Shown here: in pieces, positions 39,239-49,327 of the stretch
Layout: the number at the start of each line of letters is the position of its first letter
Position numbering within the stretch: position 1 is the stretch's first letter
Assembly: GCF_014650035.1 (NCBI RefSeq)
Contig: NZ_BMUE01000001.1
Span: 186,001 to 250,000 of the forward strand
Source: Streptomyces lucensis JCM 4490
GTDB lineage: Bacteria > Actinomycetota > Actinomycetes > Streptomycetales > Streptomycetaceae
Length of the DNA: 64,000 nt
Reading direction: 5' to 3'
Notes under the pieces: model-generated
What the model was told of the DNA's origin: nothing
What the model saw: the letters and a program-made list of their open reading frames with translations, nothing else
The model's database searches: none
Program-made: the position numbers and the translations under genes

Positions 39239-40960
39239 GTGAATCAGATGCAGGGCCTGCTCATAGCGGGCCGCTACCGGCTCGCCGATTCCATCGGCAG
39301 CGGCGGTATGGGCCGGGTGTGGCGCGCCCACGACGAGGTGCTGCACCGTGCGGTCGCCATCAAGGAGTTGACCGCCGCGCTCTACGTCTCGGACAGCGAC
39401 CGGGGCGTGCTGCTCGCCCGCACCCGGGCCGAGGCGCGGGCGGCCGCGCGCATCAACCACTCCGCCGTCGTCACCGTGCACGACGTCCTGGAGCACGACG
39501 GCCGCCCGTGGATCGTGATGGAGCTGGTCGAGGGGCAGTCGCTGGCCGACGCGGTCAAGGACCGCGGACGCGTCGAGCCCCGGGAGGCCGCGCGCATCGG
39601 GCTGTGGGTGCTGCGGGCGCTGCGCGCCGCGCACACCGCCGGCGTGCTGCACCGGGACGTGAAGCCCGGCAACGTCCTCCTCGGCCGGGACGGCCGGGTC
39701 CTGCTCACCGACTTCGGCATCGCCCAGATCGAGGGCGACACCACCATCACCCGCACCGGGGAGGTCGTCGGCTCGGTCGACTACCTGGCGCCCGAGCGGG
39801 TGCGCGGCCACGACCCCGGCCCGTCCTCGGACCTGTGGGCGCTCGGCGCCACGCTGTACACGGCCGTCGAGGGCCGCTCGCCGTTCCGCCGCACCTCCCC
39901 GCTGAGCACCATGCAGGCGGTGGTGGAGGAGGAGGCGGCCCAGCCGGACAACGCCGGACCGCTCGGACCGGTCATCGCCGCCCTGCTGCGCAAGGAACCC
40001 GGCCAGCGGCCGGGCGCGGAGGAGACGGAGCAGATGCTCGCCGAGGCGGCGGAGGGCCGGCGGCCGAGCGCGGCGCAGGCCTTCGTGCCGACGCAGACCT
40101 CGGGCATACGCCCGGACGGGGGCCACGGACCGGGAAGCGCGGGCCACGGCACCGGCGGCGTCGCCTCCGGCCACGGCACGGGAGCGGGCCGTTCCGCGAC
40201 CGGGCCGACGGCCGTGGAACCGGTGGGCGGGTCGCCGGCGGACGGGGCACGTGCGGCCACGGGCCGGACCCGGCCCCGGCGCCGGCTGCGCACGCTCGCG
40301 CTCGTCGTCGCCGTCGCGGCCGTGCTCGGCGGTGGCGCGGCCGTGGCCTACCAGCAGTGGAACGGCATGGAACAGGCGAGCGGCACGGACCGTGACGCGG
40401 GCGGCGACGCCTCCCCGGCGCCCGAGCCCTCGTCCAGCGGCGGTACCGGTACCGGCGGCACGCCCGCCCGGCAGGGCACGGTGCCCGCCGGCTGGGAGAA
40501 GCACGAGGACCCGTACGGCTTCAGCCTCTCCCTGCCCAAGGGCTGGAAGCGCAAGGTCTACGGCGTCCAGGGCGACCTCAAGCAGATCGACTACTCGCCC
40601 GACAACGGCAAGCACTTCGTGCGCATCGCCATCGACGGCTCACCGGACTTCGCCGACGCCCAGCTCCACCAGAAGGACCTGGAACAGCAGCTCCAACGGC
40701 TGGTCGACTACCGGCGCGTGACCCTCGCAGGGAACATCTACCGCGACCGCGAGGGCTCGCTGTGGGAGTACACCTGGACCGCGCAGAAGAAGGACTCGGC
40801 CTACCTCGCCGGCCCCCGGCACGCCATCGAGGAGACGTACTTCTCGCGGGCGGGCACCGAGTACGCGATCTACATGTCCACCCCGGCCGAGGACTGGGAC
40901 ACCACCAGCAAGCAGTTCAAGTGGGTGCTGCGGAGCTGGCAGCAGCCGGAGGAGGGCTGA
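39239..40960 (+). CDS. Receptor-type Ser/Thr protein kinase 2
   Basis: A 573-residue kinase: GSGGMGRVW near residue 20, Lys42 (VAIKEL), Asp140 (HRDVKPGN), DFG Asp158, APERVRG. One membrane helix at about 352-372 (LALVVAVAAVLGGGAAVAY), then a Ser/Gly linker and an extracellular domain with FSLSLPKGWKRK and LWEYTWTAQ. GTG 39239 or ATG 39248 are both possible starts. Complete catalytic set, so expected to be active. Confidence 0.92.
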   Translation: MNQMQGLLIAGRYRLADSIGSGGMGRVWRAHDEVLHRAVAIKELTAALYVSDSDRGVLLARTRAEARAAARINHSAVVTVHDVLEHDGRPWIVMELVEGQSLADAVKDRGRVEPREAARIGLWVLRALRAAHTAGVLHRDVKPGNVLLGRDGRVLLTDFGIAQIEGDTTITRTGEVVGSVDYLAPERVRGHDPGPSSDLWALGATLYTAVEGRSPFRRTSPLSTMQAVVEEEAAQPDNAGPLGPVIAALLRKEPGQRPGAEETEQMLAEAAEGRRPSAAQAFVPTQTSGIRPDGGHGPGSAGHGTGGVASGHGTGAGRSATGPTAVEPVGGSPADGARAATGRTRPRRRLRTLALVVAVAAVLGGGAAVAYQQWNGMEQASGTDRDAGGDASPAPEPSSSGGTGTGGTPARQGTVPAGWEKHEDPYGFSLSLPKGWKRKVYGVQGDLKQIDYSPDNGKHFVRIAIDGSPDFADAQLHQKDLEQQLQRLVDYRRVTLAGNIYRDREGSLWEYTWTAQKKDSAYLAGPRHAIEETYFSRAGTEYAIYMSTPAEDWDTTSKQFKWVLRSWQQPEEG

Positions 40961-41081
40961 CCCCCGTCACCGGCGTCCGGGGCGGCCGAAACGCCGACAC
41001 GGCCGAAAATGCGGGCTGAGCGGCCCTGCTTGGCCGACCGGTGCCCCGGAGCGGATGGGTCCGGTGCGGCATGATGGGCCC

Positions 41082-42833
41082 ATGGGGACCGAGGGCGCCG
41101 ACTTCCGGGTCATCGCGGGCCGTTACCGCCTCCAGGCACGCATCGGGCGCGGTGGCATGGGCGTCGTGTGGCGGGCGGACGACCAGGTGCTGGGCCGGGG
41201 AGTCGCGGTCAAGGAACTCCTGCCGGACGACACGCTGCCGGAGGAGGACGCGCGCCGCCGCCGCGACCGCACCTTCCGCGAGGCGCGGGCGGTCGCCCAG
41301 CTGCGGCATCCGCACATCATCGTCGTGCACGACGTGGTGGAGCAGGACGAACGGCCGTACCTCGTCATGGAACTGGTGGACGGCGCGTCGCTCGCCGACC
41401 GGGTCTCCCGGGACGGCCCGGTCGACGCCGCCGAGGCCGCGCGGATCGGCATCGCCCTGCTGAGCGCGCTGCGCACCGCCCACGAGGCGGGGGTGCTGCA
41501 CCGGGACATCAAACCGGCGAACGTCCTGATCGAGTCCGGCACCGACCGGATCGTGCTCACCGACTTCGGCATCGCCCAGGTCGCGGGCGCCACCACGCTC
41601 ACCGAGACCGGGTCGTTCGTCGGCTCGCCCGAGTACACCGCGCCGGAGCGGATGTCGGGGGTGCGCACCGGGCCGGAGTCCGACCTGTGGTCGCTGGGCG
41701 CGCTGCTGTGCGCGGTGCTCAGCGGCGAGTCGCCGTTCCGGCGCGACTCGCTCGGCGGCATCCTGCACGCCGTGGTCGCCGACGACATCCGGCCGCCCGC
41801 GCAGGCCGAGCCGCTGCTGCCCGTCGTACGGGGCCTGCTGGAGCGCGAACCGGACCGCCGGCTGGGCGCGGCGGACGCGGAGTGGATGCTGCGCACCTTC
41901 CTGGAGACAGGACGGACGCCGCCCGCACCGGGTGGCCCCGCCACCGCCGCCCCGTACGGCGGGGGGCGCATCCCCCGGCTCGGCGGCACCCGCACCGCCA
42001 GGTCCGGGACCGGCGGCGGCCTGACCGGGCGCGTGGCCAAGGCCCTCGCGCCGTACACGCCGACCCAGCAGGACGTTCCGCAGGGGCCGTACGGCGGTCC
42101 GGCGGCGTCCGCCGCCGCGCAGGGGCCGGCGCAGTCCGCCGTCCGGCCGTCGCCGCGCGCCGTGCTGGTCGCGGCCCTGCTCGTCGCCGCGCTGACGGGG
42201 GCCGGCGTGTCGGCCGCGGCGCTGCTGCTGCACCGCGGCGGGGACGGGGGCGGCGGCACCCCGGGCGGTACGCCGACGGCCCCGGCGACACGGACCGGCA
42301 CGAGCGCGCCCGCCACCACCCCACCCCCGGCGTCCACCGCGACACGCCCGGCGGTCACCGGCCCGGCCACCGCCGACTCGCACACCGCGCCCTCCGGTTA
42401 CCGCACCGCCCGGGACCCGGCCGGCTTCTCGCTCGCCGTGCCGGAGGACTTCACCCGCAGCCCGGAGGGCGAACGCGTCTTCTACGTCTCGCCGGGGAAG
42501 ACGTTCCGGCTCGGTGTCCGGGTCACCGTTCCCCAACCGGGCGGGCCCCGGGCCGCGATGGACCGGTCGGCCGCCGACGGCCCCTCCAGCAACCCCGGTT
42601 ACCACGACGGCCGGGTCACCACCACCGCGCACCACGGACGTCCCGCCGCGCTCTGGCAGTTCACCTGGGACGGCTTCAGCGCCGCCGAGGGCCCACGGCA
42701 CACCTACGACCTGTGCTGGGAGGAGGCGGGGCGGATGTACGACGTGTGGGTGTCGGCGCCGGTGGGGAAGGTGCGGGAGGCACGGGAGTACTTCGACGTG
42801 GCCGTCGACACCTTCTCGGTCACGGGCGGCTGA
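41082..42833 (+). CDS. Receptor-type Ser/Thr protein kinase 3
   Basis: A 583-residue kinase: GRGGMGVVW from about residue 23, Lys44 (VAVKEL), Asp142 (HRDIKPAN), DFG Asp161, APERMSG. Membrane helix at about 361-383 (VLVAALLVAALTGAGVSAAA), Thr/Pro linker, then the extracellular domain FSLAVPEDFTRS and LWQFTWDGF. Last of the four-gene kinase run; the genes are 120-165 bases apart, so internal promoters are possible. Confidence 0.92.
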   Translation: MGTEGADFRVIAGRYRLQARIGRGGMGVVWRADDQVLGRGVAVKELLPDDTLPEEDARRRRDRTFREARAVAQLRHPHIIVVHDVVEQDERPYLVMELVDGASLADRVSRDGPVDAAEAARIGIALLSALRTAHEAGVLHRDIKPANVLIESGTDRIVLTDFGIAQVAGATTLTETGSFVGSPEYTAPERMSGVRTGPESDLWSLGALLCAVLSGESPFRRDSLGGILHAVVADDIRPPAQAEPLLPVVRGLLEREPDRRLGAADAEWMLRTFLETGRTPPAPGGPATAAPYGGGRIPRLGGTRTARSGTGGGLTGRVAKALAPYTPTQQDVPQGPYGGPAASAAAQGPAQSAVRPSPRAVLVAALLVAALTGAGVSAAALLLHRGGDGGGGTPGGTPTAPATRTGTSAPATTPPPASTATRPAVTGPATADSHTAPSGYRTARDPAGFSLAVPEDFTRSPEGERVFYVSPGKTFRLGVRVTVPQPGGPRAAMDRSAADGPSSNPGYHDGRVTTTAHHGRPAALWQFTWDGFSAAEGPRHTYDLCWEEAGRMYDVWVSAPVGKVREAREYFDVAVDTFSVTGG

Positions 42834-43134
42834 ACGGCGTCCCGGGCGTGCGGTGACCCGGTCACGGGTGTGGGACCGGCCGGCGCCGCCCCCGGCACGG
42901 CCCGGGCCCCGCGCGCGGAACCGGACCCCGGCCCGCTCCGGCGGACCCCGCTCACCGTCCTCGGCGCGCTGCCGGCGAAAAAATCCTCAGCCGGGTGATC
43001 GTCGCGCTCGCCACCGCGCCAACGCCCTGATCAGCGCATTCGCTGCCAGTGATCACTGGCAGCGTGTGAGCACTCGGTGAATCCGCGTTACCGACGGGTA
43101 CACAAAGCGCCCGCACCGGCATACCCTGCGCGTC
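42834..43134. other. Intergenic region upstream of the semialdehyde dehydrogenase
   Basis: A 301-base gap without a supported ORF. Its second half is less GC-rich and holds the palindrome at 43041-43064; the promoter of the dehydrogenase gene should lie between that palindrome and 43134. Confidence 0.5.
43041..43064. promoter_or_regulatory. Perfect 24-bp palindrome, putative operator
   Basis: CGCTGCCAGTGA is followed directly by its exact reverse complement TCACTGGCAGCG. With no loop and no T-tract it is a poor terminator, but it fits a homodimeric repressor site 70 bases before the dehydrogenase start. No regulator gene is adjacent. Confidence 0.7.
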
Positions 43135-44748
43135 ATGACGGACACGCAGGCCTTGGACATCGCCGGTACCAACCCCCTGGCGCCCGCCCCGGAAGGCGCC
43201 CGTACCGCCGCCGACGTGGTCACTCCGCAGCTGGTCGCCCAGCTCACCAAGGGCGTCGTCGGCTCCGGCCGTACCGCCAACCACACCCCGTTCACCGGCG
43301 AGAAGCTGGCCGACCTGCCCGAGTCCACCCCCGAGGACGTGCTCAGGGCCTTCGAGGCGGCCCGTGCCGCACAGGCCGTGTGGGCACAGGTCCCGGTACG
43401 CCGGCGCGCCGCCGTCCTCCTGCGGTTCCACGACCTGCTGCTGGAACGGCAGGCCGAGATCCTCGACCTCGTGCAGCTGGAGACCGGCAAGGCCCGGCTG
43501 CACGCGCACGAGGAACTGCAGGCCGTCGTCGTCGCGGCCCGCCACTACGGCCGCCGGGCCCCCGCCTACCTGCGGACCAAGCGGCACGCGGGCGCCATGC
43601 CGACCCTGACCAGGACGGTGGAACTGCGCCACCCGCGCGGGGTCGTGGGCCAGATCGCCCCCTGGAACTACCCGCTGGAGCTGTCCGTCGGCGACGCCCT
43701 GCCCGCCTTCGTCGCCGGCAACGCGGTCGTCATGAAGCCGGACACGGAGACCTGCCTCACCGCCCTGTGGGCCCGTGACCTGCTCATCGAGGCGGGACTG
43801 CCCGCCGACGTCTTCCAGGTCGTGCTCGGCGAGGGCCCGGTCGTCGGCCCCGAGGTCGTCAAGCACGCCGACTACGTCTCCTTCACTGGTTCCACCCGCA
43901 CCGGCCGCCAGGTCGCGCAGGGCGCGGCCGCCCGCCTGATCGGCGTCTCCCTCGAACTCGGCGGCAAGAACGCCATGCTGGTCCTCGACGACGCCGACAT
44001 CGAGAAGGCCGCCGCCGGCGCCGTCCGCGCCTGCTTCTCCTCCGCCGGCCAGCTCTGCATCTCCATCGAGCGGCTGTACGTGCACGAGTCGGTCGCCGAC
44101 GCGTTCCTGGACCGCTTCGCAGCCCGCACCCGGGCCATGCGGCTCGGCAACTCCCTCACCTACGGCGCCGAGATGGGCTCGCTGGCGGGGGAGCGGCAGC
44201 TGAAGGCGGTCGAACGGCACGTGCAGGACGCCGTGGCCAAGGGCGTGAAGGTGATCGCGGGCGGCGTGGCACGCCCGGACATCGGCCCCTACTTCTTCGA
44301 GCCCACCATCCTCGACGGCGTCGAGGACTCCATGGCGGTGTGCGAGGAGGAGACCTTCGGCCCGGTCGTCTCGGTCTACCGCTTCGGCAGCGACGAGGAG
44401 GCCGTCGAACGCGCCAACGCCACGCCGTACGGCCTGAACGCGTCCGTGTGGACGAGGAACGGCCGCCGCGGCCTGGAGATCGCCTCCCGCCTGCGCACCG
44501 GCACGGTCAACGTCAACGAGGGCTACGCGCCCGCCTACGGCAGCGTCCAGTCCCCGATGGGCGGCATGAAGGACTCCGGCCTCGGCCGCCGCCACGGCTC
44601 CGAGGGCATCCTCAAGTACACCGAGGCCCAGACGGTGGCGCAGCAGCGGCTGCTGCCGATGGCACCCTCGCTGGGCCTGGACGACGAGAAGTACGCCCAG
44701 CTCATGAGCCGCAGCCTCCGCCTGATGAAGGCCTTCCGGTTCCGTTAG
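43135..44748 (+). CDS. Succinate-semialdehyde dehydrogenase
   Basis: A 537-residue aldehyde dehydrogenase: Glu274 in SLELGGKNAML, catalytic Cys308 in SAGQLCISIERL, cofactor block QIAPWNYPLEL, and FTGSTRTGR. The sequence type fits GabD2-like NADP-dependent succinate-semialdehyde dehydrogenases of actinobacteria, feeding GABA-derived semialdehyde to succinate. A different aldehyde is possible. The GMC oxidoreductase follows 42 bases downstream. Confidence 0.88.
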   Translation: MTDTQALDIAGTNPLAPAPEGARTAADVVTPQLVAQLTKGVVGSGRTANHTPFTGEKLADLPESTPEDVLRAFEAARAAQAVWAQVPVRRRAAVLLRFHDLLLERQAEILDLVQLETGKARLHAHEELQAVVVAARHYGRRAPAYLRTKRHAGAMPTLTRTVELRHPRGVVGQIAPWNYPLELSVGDALPAFVAGNAVVMKPDTETCLTALWARDLLIEAGLPADVFQVVLGEGPVVGPEVVKHADYVSFTGSTRTGRQVAQGAAARLIGVSLELGGKNAMLVLDDADIEKAAAGAVRACFSSAGQLCISIERLYVHESVADAFLDRFAARTRAMRLGNSLTYGAEMGSLAGERQLKAVERHVQDAVAKGVKVIAGGVARPDIGPYFFEPTILDGVEDSMAVCEEETFGPVVSVYRFGSDEEAVERANATPYGLNASVWTRNGRRGLEIASRLRTGTVNVNEGYAPAYGSVQSPMGGMKDSGLGRRHGSEGILKYTEAQTVAQQRLLPMAPSLGLDDEKYAQLMSRSLRLMKAFRFR

Positions 44749-44790
44749 CCGACCAGTTCGGACCAGCCCCGTTCTCAACGAGGAGAGCAC

Positions 44791-46596
44791 GTGTCGCAGG
44801 AGAAGTCTGTCCAGACCCGGGACGAGGACGGGTACGACTACGACGTCATCGTCATCGGATCGGGTTTCGGCGGCTCGGTGTCCGCCCTCCGCCTGACGGA
44901 GAAGGGGTACCGGGTCGGCGTGCTGGAGGCCGGCCGCCGCTTCACCCGCGACAGCCTCCCGAAGAACTCGTGGGATCTGAAGAACTACCTCTGGGCCCCG
45001 AAGCTCGGCATGTTCGGCATCCAGCGCATCCATCTGCTGGGCAACGTGATGGTGCTGGCCGGGGCGGGCGTCGGCGGCGGTTCGCTCAACTACGCCAACA
45101 CCATGTACGTACCGCCGAAGGCCTTCTTCGACGACCCCCAGTGGCGCGGCATCACCGACTGGCACGAGGAGCTGAAGCCGTACTACGACCAGGCCAAGCG
45201 CATGCTCGGGGTGCGGCTCAACCCCACCATGACCCCCTCCGACGTGCATCTGAAGGCGGCGGCGCAGCGGATGGGCGTCGGCGACACCTTCCACCTCGCA
45301 CCGGTCGCCGTGTTCTTCGGCGACGGCGATGACGCCCGGGGCACGGCGCGGACGACGCCGGGCGGACAGGTGGCGGACCCCTACTTCGGCGGCGCCGGCC
45401 CGGCCCGGAACGCCTGCACCGAGTGCGGCGAGTGCATGACCGGCTGCCGGCACGGCGCGAAGAACACCCTCAACGAGAACTACCTCTACCTCGCCGAGAA
45501 GGCGGGCGCGGTCGTCCACCCCATGACGACGGTCGTGTCCGTCACCGACGACTCGCGGGGCGGCTACGCGGTGGCGACCCTGCCCACGCACCGGAAGAAG
45601 AAGGGCGAGGGCCGGATCCTCACCGCGCGCAAGGTCGTCGTCGCGGCGGGCACCTACGGCACGCAGACCCTGCTGCACCGCATGAAGGCGAGCGGCCGGC
45701 TGCCCCGCCTGTCGGACCGGCTCGGCGAGCTGACCCGGACCAACTCCGAGGCGCTGGTCGGCGCCCAGACCGACAACCGCCGCTACCGCAAGGCGCACGG
45801 GGCGCCGAAGGCCGACTTCACGCAGGGCGTGGCCATCACCTCCTCGATCCACCCGGACGAGAACACCCACATCGAGCCGGTCCGCTACGGCAAGGGCTCC
45901 AACGCGATGGGCGGTCTGTCGATCCTCCAGGTGCCGTACGCCGAGGGCTCCTCCCGGGTGCTGGCCTGGCTGGCGAACGTGGCCAGGCACCCCGTCCTCG
46001 TCGCCCGCTCGCTCTCCAACCGGCGCTGGTCCGAGCGGACCATCATCGGCCTCGTCATGCAGTCGCTCGACAACTCCCTGACGACGTACCTGAAGCCCGG
46101 CGGCCTCGGCAAGGGCCTGCTGACCGCGCGGCAGGGCCACGGGTCCCCCAACCCCAAGCAGATCAAGGCCGCCACCGAGGCGGCGTCCGTGCTCGCCGAC
46201 GAGATCAACGGCTTCGCGGGCAGCAACGTGGGCGAGCTGATGGGCACCCCGCTGACCGCGCACTTCCTCGGCGGCTGCCCCATCGGCGACTCCCCCGAGA
46301 CGGGCGTGATCGACCCGTACCACCGGCTGTACGGCCACCCGGGCATCTCGGTCGTGGACGGCGCCGCGGTCTCGGCGAACCTGGGCGTGAACCCCTCGCT
46401 GACGATCACCGCGCAGGCCGAGCGGGCGATGTCCTTCTGGCCGAACAAGGGCGAGGAGGACCCGCGTCCGGCGCCGGGTGCGGCGTACGAGCGGCTCAAG
46501 CCGGTGGAGCCGCAGGCCCCGGCGGTCCCGGCGGAGGCGCACGGCGCGCTGCGGCTGCCGTTCCTGGGAATGCCGGCGGTGCCGCCGAAGGAGTAG
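44791..46596 (+). CDS. GMC-family FAD oxidoreductase (ChoD-like)
   Basis: A 601-residue flavoprotein: VIVIGSGFGGSVSALRLTEK at residues 15-34, GAGVGGGSLNYANTMYVPPK near 92, C-terminal GVNPSLTITAQAERAMSFW. An unusual cysteine block CTECGECMTGCRHGAKNT lies near residue 210; it is shared by the ChoD-like group and looks like a metal- or cluster-binding site. It occupies the place of choD in mycobacteria, but cholesterol oxidase activity is doubtful for that group. Confidence 0.88.
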   Translation: MSQEKSVQTRDEDGYDYDVIVIGSGFGGSVSALRLTEKGYRVGVLEAGRRFTRDSLPKNSWDLKNYLWAPKLGMFGIQRIHLLGNVMVLAGAGVGGGSLNYANTMYVPPKAFFDDPQWRGITDWHEELKPYYDQAKRMLGVRLNPTMTPSDVHLKAAAQRMGVGDTFHLAPVAVFFGDGDDARGTARTTPGGQVADPYFGGAGPARNACTECGECMTGCRHGAKNTLNENYLYLAEKAGAVVHPMTTVVSVTDDSRGGYAVATLPTHRKKKGEGRILTARKVVVAAGTYGTQTLLHRMKASGRLPRLSDRLGELTRTNSEALVGAQTDNRRYRKAHGAPKADFTQGVAITSSIHPDENTHIEPVRYGKGSNAMGGLSILQVPYAEGSSRVLAWLANVARHPVLVARSLSNRRWSERTIIGLVMQSLDNSLTTYLKPGGLGKGLLTARQGHGSPNPKQIKAATEAASVLADEINGFAGSNVGELMGTPLTAHFLGGCPIGDSPETGVIDPYHRLYGHPGISVVDGAAVSANLGVNPSLTITAQAERAMSFWPNKGEEDPRPAPGAAYERLKPVEPQAPAVPAEAHGALRLPFLGMPAVPPKE

Positions 46597-46620
46597 GGCG
46601 AGAGGCCGCCGCGGCGGCGG

Positions 46621-46657
46621 AGAGGGACCCGCCTCCCCCTCCGAAGGCGGGTACCTC
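46621..46657 (+). terminator. Terminator after the GMC gene
   Basis: AGAGG-G-ACCCGCCT pairs with AGGCGGGT-A-CCTCT around a short C-rich loop. CGTCGCTTTAC follows. It lies 25 bases after the oxidoreductase stop. Confidence 0.75.
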
Positions 46658-46784
46658 TCGTCGCTTTACTGATTCGGCAGGTTTGATCAGCGAAAAGGCA
46701 GGAGGGTTGCCCTGCTCGCGGCAGATTCTCGTGTGGCGTGAGTCACAGCCGCACGGTGGGGTGACGGGCGTTCCGCGGCACGGC

Positions 46785-46822
46785 GAAGGGCCCCGCGGGA
46801 CGGAGGTGCCGCGGGGCCCTTC
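46785..46822 (+). terminator. Orphan strong terminator hairpin
   Basis: GAAGGGCCCCGCGG pairs perfectly with CCGCGGGGCCCTTC around a 10-base loop. It is 128 bases beyond the GMC terminator with no ORF in between. Either a second terminator or the end of a short non-coding RNA from the A/T-richer stretch at 46660-46735. Confidence 0.7.
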
Positions 46823-47200
46823 TTCCGGTCGGCGCCGACGTCAGGGCGGCGCCGGTGCCGGTGAGCGGCGCCGGGGGGCGCGCCGCCTGGCCGGCCGGTC
46901 CGTGTGCGGGGCGCGGCGTCCGCCGGTCCGGCGCCCGTGCACAGGTGGGGTCTTCCGCCGGCCGGCCCCGGGCGTCCCCGGAGCCGGCCGTTTACCTGGG
47001 TGACCGGTCTGCTGTCCCCTGCCGTCCGGTCACGTCACCGGAGCGAGGTCCCACGGCGCACGGCACGACCCGTACGCCTCATCGCCCCGGCGAGCCACGC
47101 GTGGTCCCTTCGGGCCCGCCCCTGGCTGGCACGGACACCTCCCTCAACGAAGCGGCGGGCGAGCCGGTCACGCTCCGTACGGGTGAGAGCGGGTCCGAAC
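46823..47200. other. Intergenic region, nothing recognised
   Basis: About 380 bases of GC-rich sequence between the orphan hairpin and the end of the chorismate mutase gene. ORFs crossing it on the plus strand run antisense into chorismate mutase and show no family similarity. Confidence 0.5.
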
Positions 47201-47458
47201 TCAGATGCGACCCCGGCACAGCTCCAGCAGGGTCATGGCGAGGGCGGTGCCGGGCCTGCCGAGGGCGTCGCGGTAGCGGCCGAGGATCTCCATCTCGCGG
47301 GACAGGTTCACCCGGCGTCCACCGGAGGCGATACGGGTCTGCTGGACGACGGCGGAGACGGCCATCCGCTCCTGCACGAGGCCGATGATCCGGTCGTCGA
47401 GCGTGTCGATGCGCTCACGGGCGTCGGCGATGGCCGCTTCCGGGGTGGTGGTGGTCAC
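47201..47458 (-). CDS. Chorismate mutase (AroQ class)
   Basis: An 85-residue all-helical AroQ-type chorismate mutase converting chorismate to prephenate, the first step towards Phe and Tyr. Seen: ARERIDTLDDRIIGLVQERM at about residues 13-32, and the second helix block NLSREMEILGRYRDALG. Short but normal for a monofunctional AroQ. GTG start at 47458. A hairpin and a Phe/Tyr-containing leader ORF precede it. Confidence 0.9.
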   Translation of the reverse strand: MTTTTPEAAIADARERIDTLDDRIIGLVQERMAVSAVVQQTRIASGGRRVNLSREMEILGRYRDALGRPGTALAMTLLELCRGRI

Positions 47459-47529
47459 GTCGGGGCTCCTTGATCGTGTTCCTGGATCGGAAGGTGGATG
47501 CCCCGGGACGACGGAACCCGGTGAACGAC

Positions 47530-47562
47530 AGGCGCCCCGGGCCTTGTCGGCCCGGGGCGCCT
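47530..47562 (-). terminator. Attenuator hairpin upstream of chorismate mutase
   Basis: A perfect 14-bp stem, AGGCGCCCCGGGCC with GGCCCGGGGCGCCT, around a five-base loop. On the minus strand it lies between the leader-peptide stop (47585) and the chorismate mutase start (47458). The leader segment CGGCCCG can pair with CGGGCCG in this stem, offering an alternative antiterminator fold. The downstream T-tract is weak. Confidence 0.72.
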
Positions 47563-47584
47563 GGGAAGTCGCTTGGCGGTTCGC

Positions 47585-47656
47585 TCAAGCAGCACGACCA
47601 TGGCAGCCGGCGGGCCGGGTGCCATAGGTAAAGACGAAGGTCGAGTGCTTGAGCAT
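47585..47656 (-). CDS. Predicted 23-residue Phe/Tyr leader peptide
   Basis: The minus-strand ORF starts [11 protein letters not shown], so it has two Phe codons (TTC, TTT) and one Tyr codon (TAT) within five codons, and stops 22 bases before the terminator hairpin of the chorismate mutase gene. TTT and TAT are rare in this GC-rich sequence. CATACT lies 6 bases before the ATG and would give a leaderless mRNA. The layout is that of an amino-acid attenuator; nothing shows it is translated. Confidence 0.6.
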   Translation of the reverse strand: MLKHSTFVFTYGTRPAGCHGRAA

Positions 47657-47662
47657 GCGGCC

Positions 47663-47668
47663 AGTATG
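47663..47668 (-). promoter_or_regulatory. Putative -10 element for the leader peptide transcript
   Basis: On the minus strand CATACT is followed six bases later by the leader ATG, so transcription would start at or next to that ATG. The -35 region is poor (TTCCGA at 19 bases). Assigned mainly from context. Confidence 0.4.
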
Positions 47669-47728
47669 CCACGGCACCCCGTTAGAATCGGAAGAACAGA
47701 CCCCCGCCCCACCGCCGGAAGGCACCCC

Positions 47729-49309
<1,581 letters not shown>

Positions 49310-49327
49310 TCCCGCCCGTCGGGACGG

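Noticed and set aside
42952..46542. Minus-strand open frame of 1196 codons
   Set aside because: It is antisense to the semialdehyde dehydrogenase and GMC oxidoreductase genes, whose motifs are unambiguous.
47415..47672. 85-codon minus-strand ORF (MAYWPHAQ...) as a gene upstream of chorismate mutase
   Set aside because: It overlaps the chorismate mutase start out of frame and reads through the terminator stem; the shorter ORF ending before the hairpin fits attenuation better.
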